From Phaseolus vulgaris (Eukaryota > Streptophyta > Magnoliopsida > Fabales > Fabaceae), in assembly GCF_000499845.2 (NCBI RefSeq), contig NC_045135.1:38501-102500 (forward strand): a stretch of 64,000 nucleotides of DNA. Direction: 5' to 3'. Within the stretch, counting starts at the first letter, position 1. Each line of letters opens with the position of its first letter. Shown one piece after another: positions 12,935 to 23,663 of this stretch. The translations under genes and the position numbers were made by a program. Under the pieces are notes generated by a model. That model did no database searches and had not been told where the DNA came from. It saw only the letters and a list, made by a program, of their open reading frames with translations.

Positions 12935-13778
12935 ATAGAGTCAAAAGAGATATGGAGTCCGAAGGGGAGGGGGGTTTTCTTCGGGGCTCGAGAGATGGAA
13001 TAGATAGGGCCAAAAAAGTTTTGAATTCGCCGCTGGGGAATTCACACGAAAGGGAACGAAGAATTATCGACGAAAAAAAAGTGCTCTCTGAACCGAACGT
13101 GAAAGTAGTTTTCCATCAGACGGCTGTTCCCGTAACTCCACTCTTTTGATTATATATCCAAAAAGGTCCGCTCTTGGCCATTCCACACGCTGCCTAGCAG
13201 AGGCGTGGTTATCTCAAGTGGATTCTCTCTTTTTTAGTAGATGCCGAACCTGCTGCCCCATTGACTAAGAAGGGGGCGGACGCAGCAGCTACATGGACCC
13301 CTTCCTTTCTGTTGTTGCCAGCGCTTTCCCGGGCCGAGAAAAAAAGGGCAGGCAAAGCCCGAAGGCTGCTATCCCAATAGGCCAGCGGGCGGAACGAGGA
13401 GAGGGCCCGGCAATCATACCACCGCGGTCGAAAAAGCGTGTTCCCTTCAGATAACACGCACCGTAGGCCTTCTTCGTTTTCGATGAAAAACAAAAAAAAA
13501 TCTCGATCTCCGAAAGCGTTTTCCTTCCCCCGCCGCATCTCCCTTCGTCGAGCCTTTCCTTTAATGGTTGGGGGAAGCATTCCCTTATCTGAACTTGGCG
13601 GGCATTCTTTCCAGCCTTATTCATTCAATCAAATCAAATAGGGGGTGGGTTTGAACATAGGATAGGCTAGGCTCAAACATGATTTGAAGATCCTAGCTAC
13701 GCCATACGTTCAATACAAAATCTGGAAAGCTGCGGGGATGACAAAAAGAGGGCGCTTTCCTGTGTTGCACTGAAAAAA

Positions 13779-13817
13779 AAGAAACCTAAGAGAAGACGCT
13801 CTTCTCTTAGGTTTCTT
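13779..13817. repeat. 17-bp perfect stem hairpin in nad2 intron 3
   Basis: Arms 13779-13795 and 13801-13817 are exact reverse complements around a 5-nt loop (ACGCT). It probably lies in a non-conserved loop of intron domain IV, where length variation is tolerated. This is a visible structure; its function is unknown. Confidence 0.85.
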
Positions 13818-14690
13818 CCTCCCGCGCCCCCTAACTACTTCAGCGCCCGGCCCGCGTTAGAAGGGAAGATTAGCAAAGCGAGAAAATACAGAGGGAGGGG
13901 GAGCAGCATCTTATTCTCTTCGCGAGAACTTCCGGATCGGAGAAGCATTCGGAACGGGCTCCGCGTTCATTTCGTTGGCAGAAACGATCCACAATCCATT
14001 CGGGGCTTCGGGGAACCAAAAGAAGTCTTTCGACTTGATTCATAGATTGAATCAATGATAGATAGAAAAAAGAGATCTCGTTCATCTATCTTTTTTTCTC
14101 TACTCTCTCTCAAGAGGAATAGAATAGACATCCCCTTAGATGTCTATGTATCCTTTATCCTATCCCCTTTTTTTTAGCGTTATATCTGATAGGCTCTCTC
14201 TAAAAAATGGAGAGAGAAAGAGCAGATGGATCCTATCCCCTATATCGAACACTAAATCCTATCTATTGATAGAAAGATCTTCGTCAAATACCGGACTTTG
14301 CCTGTTTTTTAGGAATTCCTAATACTCATATCCAAGGCAGCTTACCACAAGCACCCCACCCCATACGACTAGTTGGGGTTCGCCTTTTTAATAAAACAAA
14401 GTCAGTATAATATAAGTAGTAGGGGCTTCATAGCGACTTTCATTCTAAAGGAAACCGAAGAACAAACCTTTAGTCAATAGGAGCCCTACTTCCTTCCCTC
14501 TTTGCGACCTCATCACTTCAAAGCGCAAACCAATTTCTTAGTCACCGGGCGGAGCGCACCTTAGGTACTTCAGTAGGGCGAGCTTTTTGATAGTGACTTC
14601 TTTCGTTTGGTAGGGCGACGAAAGAAAGGCTACTGAAATCTAGGAAACAGCCGGAAACTCGAGAGGGTCGCCTTTGGAAGCGTTTGCCGG

Positions 14691-14709
14691 TAACCAAAGC
14701 GTCACGACA
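14691..14709. repeat. 19-nt repeat copy A (inverted with 21140-21158)
   Basis: Exact reverse complement of 21140-21158. One copy is in nad2 intron 3 and the other in nad4 intron 2. It is too short for frequent recombination but could support rare microhomology-mediated rearrangement. Confidence 0.8.
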
Positions 14710-15258
14710 TAATCAACAAAAAGGAAGGAGTGACGCTGACTGAATCCAATCCATAAACCCGGAAACGAAACAAAGTTCGTTCCCTTTCGTCAAGTAGGTA
14801 AAGTAGGCATACGAACCCACTTTTGCTTTGCCTTATACTCTATTGGAACAAAGCCAAGAAGGAGGCGGAATGGAGAAAGGACAAGGGCGGTCTTGCTTGG
14901 CGCAAAGGCTGCTGGTTCGGGGGTAGGGTACGGTACTAAAGGTCCTCGGACTTCCAGGCGGTTTTTCTTTTGGACAGCTGTTCACCGTTGGATCTCGCCA
15001 ATACAGCCCCCTATAGTTTTCGTTACCGAGATATCTTTTTTTTCATTGTTCCCAGGGATTTTTTGGGTAATCCGCTCCCATGCTGCAAACAGTAAAATCT
15101 GAACTAAACCTTGTCGCTCTTCTTTCCTCGCGGGCAGGAAGCACACCAGCAGCGTGCGTTGCGTGATTCTACTGTGTTTTTTGCACTTGACTGGGTGGAC
15201 AGTTGACCGGAAGAGAACTTCGATTCGCCCGGCCAGCAGGCGGGCGGCGTGCTTATCT

Positions 15259-15323
15259 TGTGTGACAACACTACAGAGCGAGTGGCTCTTCTAGGCGGGC
15301 AGCTGTGTGACAACACTACAGAG
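15259..15323. repeat. 20-nt direct repeat, period 45
   Basis: The 20-mer starting TGTGTGACAACA occurs at 15259-15278 and again at 15304-15323 inside nad2 intron 3. This indicates a local tandem duplication of about 45 nt with a diverged spacer. Confidence 0.85.
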
Positions 15324-15496
15324 AAAGCGGCGCTTTCGTTTAACATGCTATGGTCTCAACGCCCTTACGAGATAGTGATGAGTTTCACGCGCTCTAAGCC
15401 CGGCCCGCGCGCGGTTAGGAAGATTGGCCGCAATCTGAGCGGTACCACCCACCCTACCCTACCACCTATAGGCGGCCGTCCGTTCTACAGCCGCCC

Positions 15497-15657
15497 GAAA
15501 AGGAACTGCAGTGATCTTGAATAGGGATCCTACAGCGATAGATAGAATCCCCATAAAAATACCACTAGATCGAGCACCAGTGATTTCGTATCCGGTCAAA
15601 ATCTTGGCTAATTGATCGAAGTGGGTAGCTCCAGTAGACCCATAGATCATGGAACAA
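15497..15657 (-). CDS. nad2: nad2 exon 3 (first exon after the trans-splice)
   Basis: A 161-nt exon encoding 'CSMIYGSTGATHFDQLAKI', 'GYEITGARSSGIF' and 'LFKITAVPF'. It ends with the first base of the His codon completed in exon 4. Upstream the intron ends TAT after a domain V hairpin, and no nad2 exon 2 is found in the window, so it must be joined to exons 1-2 by trans-splicing, as is standard for angiosperm nad2 intron 2. TCT and TCC codons in 'ILSIAVGSLFKI' would give the conserved Phe residues after C-to-U editing. Confidence 0.95.
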
Positions 15658-16827
15658 ATAGGGTGGGTAGGCCCAACCACCACACTACACGTATAGACGC
15701 GAACCCCCCTCGTTACCGTACGTGCGACTCTCACCGCATACGGCTCGCACAAAGACTCCTAAATCCATCCCGAGCCTTTTCTTCCATTCCACCTCTCCTC
15801 TCCAATCCTCGATCAAACTTGCGTTCCCCAGGCGCTATGAAATGGGGGTCTTTCCTGCACGGTGAATAACGAAAGTGAGATCTTATGTTTGGGAGAGCGT
15901 GTCGGCACCAAATCATCCGGTGCTTTAAGGTAGTTATTGTGCGTCCCCGCTCACAACTCCATCCCTTAGTCGGGCGAGGGTTTCCAGGGGCTCCTCGCCC
16001 GTTAAGGTACGAGGATTGTCCAGGGCGCGCGCTCCACGGTTCAGCCAATCTCCACTTTGACTTCCATGAGATCTTCGGCCTCAATCCGGGCGGGCCATTG
16101 TGATCTCATGGGCGGAAGGAGAGTCGTATTTTGCCAAAAGTCGATTCTGTATAGATCGCACAGAATCTCCCCCTATAACCTCCTCCTCGTCGTATGGAAA
16201 GGGAACGACATGAGATGGACCGGCTTCAGCCTCCCCGGAAGCCACTGGATTAGCGGGACCCATAGCTTGTTCCCCCGGAAGCGGTTGATTGACCGATGAG
16301 GTACTTATACTACGCTACGCCCGGAACTGGCCGAATCTTCCACCATATCGGAAGTATAAGTAAACAAATCCTCCAATTCGGATTCGTCCGTGAGGCATCA
16401 TGTAATTTGCCATGGATAGCCCTCCTTCGGTAGCGAATAAGAAGGCCCGTAGAGCGAATCCAATGGGAACGATGAGAGTAAGGGAGTAGCCACTCCGAAG
16501 TCAGAGTCTGGATAAGGCGGCTTCCTTGCTCAGTGAGCAAGCAAGTCTCCAGACCAGAGTATCGAACGAAAGCCTCATATATATATTATCCCCCTACCGG
16601 AAGCGAAGCTTCTGGCTCCCCCTTTGTTGTTGAATTTCCAATTCCTTCTTTTCGTTCTACTTAGGTGGAGCAATCCGAACTCTCGACAGAATATAAAAGA
16701 GCGTCTTCGAACCTGTGTAGACACCTCAACGAACTCATGTGGACACTCCTCAGCCCGAGCCGAGGACAATCTCTCTAAAATACACATTAAGATGTTGACC
16801 CGTTTTTCTTTTCTTTGCTGATTCCTC
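15658..16827 (-). other. nad2 intron 2, 3' half (trans-spliced), in the nad4-nad2 spacer
   Basis: The sequence just upstream of nad2 exon 3 has a group II domain V on the minus strand at about 15711-15746 (CGAGCCGTATGCGG through CGTACGG). This identifies the 3' half of the split intron, which must pair with the 5' half on another transcript. The upstream limit cannot be fixed; the whole 1,170-nt interval to the nad4 stop codon could belong to it or to a shared transcript. I see no other gene in the interval. Confidence 0.8.
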
Positions 16828-16916
16828 TCAATGAAATTTCCCATGTTGCACTAAGTTACTTACGTATGTATGCATGCGGTCCGGGAACACTTTGGGGTGA
16901 ACACCCATCCGAACAA
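16828..16916 (-). CDS. nad4: nad4 exon 4 (C-terminus of NADH dehydrogenase subunit 4)
   Basis: The last 89 nt of nad4, ending in TGA at 16828-16830. The genomic translation is 'VRMGVHPKVFPDRMHTYV' then 'SNLVQHGKFH'. Four codons (CGG, CAC, CCG, CGC) need C-to-U editing to give the conserved Trp, Tyr, Leu and Cys. The first two bases complete a Val codon begun in exon 3. The 5' boundary follows an intron ending CTAC. It is small enough to be missed by ORF searches and was found by its C-terminal motif. Confidence 0.93.
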
Positions 16917-19471
16917 GTAGGGTCAATAGTTCAGCATTTAGGCCGTAACATTTAGCAACAAAAAAAGATTTAACCCAACAAGTGCTCTCCGAACCAAGCT
17001 AGATAGTCTCCTATCACTAGGCTCACCAACCAACCTGGACTTTTATTCTGATTATTCCTACCGGATATCAAAACCATAAGGATTGTTTCCAGTCATGAGT
17101 TCCCATATTACATAAGCGCTCTTGGGTGGGCCATTCCATCAAATCTTTGAGAAGGGGCCCGATCTCGTATTTGATGGTCGGCGTGGCGATAGGCTTCGCT
17201 TCTACGACTGCCTCCCCAGCCGTTGCAAAGACTGAGCGAGAACGGTAAGGGGCGAGAATGTCGTTGCGCGGGGATGCGATTAGCCAAGCTGGGGCAAACA
17301 AAGCCGTCCGGCCCCCTACCGGATTAGGAATGCGAAGGCCTTTCCTTCGAAAGGAGACCGGGGAAAGAGCTATGCTATTGACCGACCCTTTCGTAGTGAC
17401 TTCGAATCAAGAGTCCTATCCTTTTTTCTCATTTTGTTTTAGGCGGGCCGAATAGAGAATGAAATGAAGAAATACGGGAAGAGTTACAAACCTTTTTTTT
17501 GGGCTGCTCGCCCTACCGAAGTACTAAAGGCTTTCGAGGCTTACACCTCCCTATTACACGACCTAAAAAAAGGTAGCTTGCTGTAGCGCCCTTAGAAGAA
17601 ATCTAAGCCTTTTTAAGCGCCAGTAGTGGTAGCTGTGGGTAGGGCTTTCGTTCTTATCGCTCCGGGTTTATATCTATATGACCTCCGGGCGGTACAAAGT
17701 ACACCTCTTCCGTAGAGGCAGGTAGTAACCTAACCTTTAAGAGTTTGTTCAAGGGGGGAGCCCTCTTATCTATCAATGGAAAGATCTCCGTGCGTGGCGT
17801 GATAAGGAATCCTAGAAAAGATCGATTGAGACTCCCTCCCCGGTCCCACGAAGATCTCTACGTACTTGTCCAGTCCAGGACAACTGAGATCTTCCGGTCT
17901 GCGTGCGTGGGAGCAGCTCAAATAAAGAAGAGTCTGGTCTGAATTCAGGCCCGCCCGTCTGCTGCTAGATCCGGGAATGGCGCCAGGCGAGGGCGCCGCT
18001 ATGCCCCGCAGCTCTGCAGCGGCCGGCCCCCGGACTATGCAAAAGAATCGAGGCCGGGGGGTCTCGCCCATAGTGGTTCCCCCCCGCCTTTGGTGATTGA
18101 CCAAACAAAGAGGCCTATATCTATGCCCCTTCATGAATCGAATGGTCCTTCGACCCCTTCATTTGATTCCGACGGCCGGCATAGATCTCATGAGACCCGC
18201 CCACTATTACTACGAAAAAAGCCCTGCCTTTTTCCTTCGCTACTAGGAGAGTAAGCAACTTCTATTAGCGCCGGACCTTGAGTCGAATTGATCGTGTCAT
18301 GTGCAACGTCCATCAATGATGGTTCATTAATGTCCATTGATTTAGACTCCTTCCCCCTTCCCAACTACGAATAAGATCGAGAGGAGCCCCAAAAAACCAA
18401 GAACGAAAACGGAAGCCTTTCGATTCACTCCCCATTCTCTCTTAAATCAAGCTCGCCCTCGAGCCCTGATTTAAGGGCAGGTCGGCCGGGTCTTTCCCTT
18501 TTGTTCTGTTCCCGCCACGAGAAAGACGCACAGAAGAGGTATGCCCAGCGCGCGGAGGATCCGTTGAGAGTGTTGTCTCGGTAGGGAACTTTACGATCTT
18601 TTCCCCTATTGTATTGAATCAATAAAACAAAATAGGTAAGTGCTACCTACGGCCCTCTATTGTTTTATCCAATATTGACCGGGGACGAGCCCCGACTTCC
18701 ATAGGTCCTTGGTTTGACCTCCCGTAGTGGTCCTTGCTTTTCATAAAGCGGAGCGGGGCCAATTGATCGTACTTGCTCAGCGGTCAGCCCCCTTTCGAAT
18801 TACGTTAGGGGGGGTCTTTCGCTTTTGCCAGATCTAGAGAGATACTACGAGTCCTCCGTCCCAGATTCCATCGCCGCGGCCATCTGGTTCACCGGTACTA
18901 CCAAAAAGTCTCATGCTTACGTTACTACTGTTACTGATGGATTATCTTGGACCCCGGTCGGTCGTGCTTCTGGTTTCCATTCCCATCATCATATTGATGA
19001 TCAATCTCCTCGCGCTCTGCCATAAGAACTTGGAGTCCGTATCATGGTGAAGGTAAGGTAACGCTGTGATTCTTGCTCAAAAAACAGACCGAACGCGTTC
19101 GAGTTATTGGCTCGTCCAACCCGGCAGCATTCATGAGTCGCTCGTTCAACTGTCCCTCGGAGACACGGTCGAGAAGTACCATGCATGGTTGCCCCCCGTC
19201 CTTTCCTGCTCTCGGTCCCACCCAGCAAGATACGGCTCAGCCAAAAAACGTGAGCGCCCCTGCGCGAGCCTTCTTTATTTTCTTAGTAAAGTCAAGCTTT
19301 GGCTCCCTAAAGACTAAAGAAAGATATGGATAAAAAAAAGGGGGGACTTCTGCAACGGGCTATACCACCCAAACCAACTGAGGGAAGTCGCATCCGCCCC
19401 ATCGCAAGCACCTACAATGTCATGATCACATTGGTTTATTTTGTCTTTGGTAGTTCAACGGACGGTCGCCC
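16917..19471 (-). other. nad4 intron 3 (group II)
   Basis: A 2,555-nt intron between nad4 exons 3 and 4. It begins GGGCGACCG and ends CTAC. Domain V is visible on the minus strand at about 16990-17024, more diverged than in the other introns. Chance frames inside have no maturase motifs. Confidence 0.88.
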
Positions 19472-19894
19472 CTCCAACAAGAAAAGGTATAAATATGGAA
19501 ACTTCTCTGCCATTTGGATCGGAGAATTTATGGAGGAAATCGGCTTTTAAATTTCCAGAAACCACACGATTATATAGCCAAAGGGAATACGCCGCGCCTA
19601 AAATCATCCCAAGCGCTGCTAATGTGGCTACTAAGCTATTTCTTTGGAAAGCTCCTACTGAGATGGGAAATTCCCCGATAAAGCTGCTAGTACCAGGTGA
19701 ACTCATATTGGCCAAAGTGGAAGAGAAGGAAATGGTAGAGAGATTCGGCATGGTGCTCACTAACCCTCCGTAATATCTAACAAGTCGAGTCTTATGTCGG
19801 TCATATAGAACACCAACACATAGAAAAAGGGCTGAAGGAACCAGTCCATGACTTAACATCGGTGGAATGCTACCTCCAATTCCCTGTATGTTCG
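19472..19894 (-). CDS. nad4: nad4 exon 3
   Basis: A 423-nt exon. Translation runs 'NIQGIGGSIPPMLSHGLV', 'ALFLCVGVLYDRHKTRLV', 'NMSSPGTSSFIGEFPI', 'GAAYSLWLYNRVVSGN' to 'FIPFLVG'. The 'LSHGLV' helix and 'DRHKTR' loop are characteristic of ND4. It starts with CG, completing a codon with the final C of exon 2 (CCG, edited to Leu). It ends with one G that completes Val with exon 4. Pro and Ser at several Leu/Phe positions point to heavy C-to-U editing. Confidence 0.96.
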
Positions 19895-20463
19895 ATAGAG
19901 CCAAAGATTCCCCCCCCCACTGATCGGAGTACGCCGATTACCCCCCGAACCGTACAAGATAGTTACCGCCTATCATACGGCTTTCTAACTTCACTTTTGT
20001 TTCTGGTCGTTCCGCTCTGTCGATCGATGGTAGTATAAGAGATCTGTAACCCCCCTAAATTTTTTACATAAAGGTTCCTGCTTTCTACCCATAGTTAGCA
20101 TGTATCTCCCCGGGTCATACTTTAGTATCACATCGTAGACCCCCACCCCAACTCTATCTTCCTTAGAAGTTAACCGGAAATAGTGCATAGGTACTTTTCA
20201 ATGCTGCGGGGACGAGACGACGTGACATACTACGATCACGTACAGAAGTGCTGCCCTTCGGCTCGGCAATATGGAACCTCTCAACAGCTCCCGTTCCTTT
20301 ATGAGGTCCTATCTGGATAGGTAGGCCCAGCCCAAGCCTTTCCCCTCCCCCCTGCTTAGCGTTCCACTTGTGATCCTGGATGCAGTGGAGGATTTTAAAA
20401 AAAGCGCCCGAATGTTCCCCCTCCCTCCATAAGACCCTCTTTCTCTTTCCCCCTCGAGAAAGA

Positions 20464-20498
20464 GAAAGAAGAGAAGAAAGGATTTCTTCTCTTCTTTC
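20464..20498. repeat. 16-bp purine/pyrimidine hairpin in nad4 intron 2
   Basis: Arms 20464-20479 (all purine) and 20483-20498 (all pyrimidine) are exact reverse complements around a 3-nt loop. It is a strongly strand-biased hairpin, probably in a peripheral intron domain. Confidence 0.85.
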
Positions 20499-21139
20499 AT
20501 GTGAACGGCCCTATCTTGTATCGAAAGGTTTTTCGTGCTATACACCACGTTGAGAAAGACCAGCCTCCGTAGTACCGTACCTTTTTTTTACCCCGAAAGG
20601 GAGGTCCTCCTTATGATGCTACGGACGGCTGTCCGAAGTGCAAGGGGTAAACTCGGACGAGGATAGGATTGCGCGCGCCGGGCCCTCCCTTCGGGTGTCA
20701 TATTTTGGCCGAGTTTACCGTACCTCCGGCCCTTATGTTACGCGACCGTAATCTTTTTTTTACGTTCCACCGCTGTTACGCCAGAAAGAAAAGGTTCCAC
20801 ACGAGCTCCCGTTCTGCGGCGTGGTGGCAGGACCGATAGGAGATTGGCTCCGGGTGTAGATAGGTTCAAATCCGCAGGAGTCATGCAAATACATAGGCCC
20901 CTTCCCCTATCTTTTAGATGAATGGGGTGGTTTTATAACGTTCCGATCTACGGTCCCTCGGAGCGAGGGGTTAGGCAGGTAGTATGGGCCCTCTGACTTC
21001 CAGCTATGTGTTGTGCGGCTCCCGCGAAGCGAATGAAGGGAAGCTCGAAGAGCTTACGCTTACTCTCAGCCTCTTTGATTGGTAGGCGGGCGGGCTAAGC
21101 CCCCTACTTAAGATTCCATTAATAAGGGTCATTTTCTGT

Positions 21140-21158
21140 TGTCGTGACGCTTTGGTTA
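21140..21158. repeat. 19-nt repeat copy B (inverted with 14691-14709)
   Basis: Exact reverse complement of 14691-14709, which is in nad2 intron 3. This copy is in nad4 intron 2. Confidence 0.8.
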
Positions 21159-23148
21159 GGCCGACTACTAGAGGTTACTTCTAGCTTCTATAGGGGCCTT
21201 TCCACTTTGGTGTAGTTTTCGTTTGTATTGGTACTTAATGAACATATCAAACAAAGGCGAGCAGTATAAGCCCTTCTCCGGCCTGGGAAAAGCAGCGAAC
21301 TCTAGAAGCTAGGGCGTTGTTCACCTTTGGACACGAACACTATTCCGTTCTCAGCGTAAACCCGCCTTAGAGATTGAACGGCAATAAGATAAGTCGACGT
21401 TCAATCTAAGACAGCGCTGATAGCTTGTAGTGAACAGCCCCCTTATTTACCATTTACCAACCGAAAGCAGCCTTTGGTACTTTACTTAAGTAGTTCAGGT
21501 TTGGAACCCTTGCAACTATGATAGAAAGCCGTTTGCTTGTTGCCAAACCCTTCGCCTTTCTTTTGTTTTTAATCAAAGTAGGTCGCGACTGTTGTATTTT
21601 TGTTGAGTAGGTCGGGGGAAGCTACCGCTTATACGACAGCTCTGCTTCCTCGTCTTGCTTCTGGCAAAGCTTCTACTTTGCTTGCTTCTCTCGCGCTTGC
21701 TTGCGCGAAGGCTTATAAAGTCCTTTTCGCTAGGTCCAAAAGCTTCCGTCAAAGCGAAAGATCTGATCCAACTGAAATCCCGCATATCCGCTGCGCTCAA
21801 TATGCGGCTACGGCTAGGCGATCATATCGTGCCATAAAACTCTTTTTTATGTATAGAGAGACCCCCTAGATATACAGATAGAATAGATGTTCATGGATAG
21901 ACAGACATTCCATTGATTCTTAGTTTTGGGGCTCGTCGATCCAAATGAATCATTCTTGTGGTCTCTCTTCGCCCCCCGCCCCGAAACTGACCCACAGCAC
22001 AGCGCCCATTCGCTTCGCGCGCGGGAAGGCAACGAAGTTCAGTTCATGAGACCGCGGCGGAGTGGAGCAGCCGCGACACGAAGTTCCTTACCTTAGCTGG
22101 ATCTCGCTGGTGCCACCTAAACGGTAAGTAGGCGACGGATGTGTGACGTTTGGAGTTGTCGTTCGTGCACCTGTCCCCAATGGAAGAATGAGTGATCCGT
22201 TCCCCTGCGGATCATGGCCTTACCACTCGGTCCCCGATGGCCAGCGGGGGATTCGGTATAGCAGCTTACGTTTTTTTGCGCTGCGCGTTCCCGCTGGACT
22301 GGACACGTGTTAGCTTTAGGAAGTATGGTTCCGAAAGTGACTTCGGTTCGCCAGTTCAGGCTCAACTCCTCGCTTTACGTTAGCGGACCTACACTACAGG
22401 TCGGGCCGGGGCTCTGCGCTCTTTCTTTCTGTGTGGGACGATGCCGGGGAGAGAAGGGAATGCGTCGAGGCGGCGAACAACAACAACACAACTACATTTT
22501 GGCTTTTCCCTCCATCCATGAGATGAGCCCAGTGCATTGGACCGATGGATAAGAGAACTGAGCTGGCCTAAAGCTTGCTCTACGTACGATGTAGACTCCA
22601 TCAGATACATATCGATTTCTTTCTGATGGATCAAGAATAGTTGTCTTATCCATAGATATAAAGAGGAGATTTCCCCTTATTCTTGATGGATTCCCTCTAT
22701 TTCAGAGATACTCTTTCGATCTATCAGAACGGATCAGGCTATCTATCAATCGATTTGAAAATAGCACGTTCATCTCGCTTTTCGTTCATTTCCGCCACGC
22801 CAACCCACAATAATAAGAAGCAGGCGAAGCAGCTAGAAGCGCTTCTAGCCCTTTCATTCTTATTCACGAATGAATTGGGAAAGCCAACACAAAGATTCGA
22901 TTCTGACTTCGTAGAGCCGGTGCTGCTGTTGCCTGCGCGTAGGGCCCACTCCCGTCCCGGGGCGCTAAGGGGCTTTTGTTTTTGGAACAGACGGCAATGT
23001 TTTGCTGACGCCTTGAATCAAGTGTTGCGACATGCTATGTTTTCTCCCCCATTGCTAGTAGGTTGATGGGTCGCACGCCCGGCACACATGTTTTGGCCTT
23101 GTCTTGTGTGTCCATAACTAAAAATAGGTGACCTAACGGCCGCCGCCC

Positions 23149-23663
23149 GACTAAACATACCAATAGTCACCAGATTCATATGGGCTACTGAGGAGTAAGC
23201 AATGATCTTCTTAAGATCGATCTGTCTTGAAGTGGTCAAGGAAGTATATATTATAGCAATCGCGCTTGGAGTATAAATGAAAGGAGTGGAACAAAGTGTT
23301 GCTTCGGGAAACATGGGTATTGAAAATCTTAAAAACCCGTGGGTTCCCAATTTTGAAGGAATTCCTGCCAAGATGACGGATCCTGCCGTAGGTGCCTCTA
23401 CATGAGCTTCGGGTAACCAAATATGAACAGGTACCATAGGCACTTTGACGGCGAAAGCGGCGAAAGAAGCAATCCATAGAAAGATTTGGCGCCGCTCACT
23501 AAATTCTGTGGTTAATGATATTTGTAAATCGGCGGTCCCTGTTTGGAAAAGAATCAACAGAATAGCTAATAGCATAAAAACAGATCCAAGTAAAGTATAA
23601 AGGAAAAACTGATATGCTGCCTTGATCTTTCTTTGTCTCGAACCCCATACCCCTATAATAATG
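23149..23663 (-). CDS. nad4: nad4 exon 2
   Basis: A 515-nt exon encoding the central ND4 core. It includes 'GVWGSRQRKIKAAYQF', 'TEFSERRQIFLWIASF', 'VKVPMVPVHIWLPEAHVEAP', 'TAGSVILAGI' and 'DLKKIIAYSSVAHMN'. The VPxHxWLPxAHxEAPxxGSVxLA block and the conserved lysines are the proton-antiporter signature. It begins with C completing a Phe codon begun in exon 1, preceded by an intron ending CTCTAC, and ends AGT C before GGGCG. Pro-Ser and His in 'GIPSKLGTHGF' are expected to be edited to Leu-Leu and Tyr. Confidence 0.97.

Larger units (their letters stand above)
12935..15496 (-). other. nad2 intron 3 (group II, cis-spliced)
   Basis: A 2,562-nt intron. It starts GGGCGGCTG after the exon 3 junction and ends CTCTAT. 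Domain V is on the minus strand near 13090-13125 (CAGCCGTCTGATGG through CGTTCGGTT). Reading frames inside it (for example 13209-13624, minus) are GC-rich chance frames with no maturase motifs. The intron also holds a long hairpin at 13779-13817 and a 20-nt direct repeat at 15259 and 15304. Confidence 0.9.
19895..23148 (-). other. nad4 intron 2 (group II)
   Basis: A 3,254-nt intron that starts GGGCGGCGG and ends CTCTAT. Domain V is on the minus strand near 19946-19983 (AAGCCGTATGATAGG through GTACGGTTC). It contains a 16-bp hairpin (20464-20498) and one copy of a 19-nt repeat shared in inverted orientation with nad2 intron 3. No intron-encoded maturase. Confidence 0.9.

Noticed and set aside
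13209..13641. Overlapping long frames in nad2 intron 3 as an intron-encoded protein
   Set aside because: No reverse transcriptase, maturase X or endonuclease motif; frames exist on both strands, as expected by chance in GC-rich sequence.
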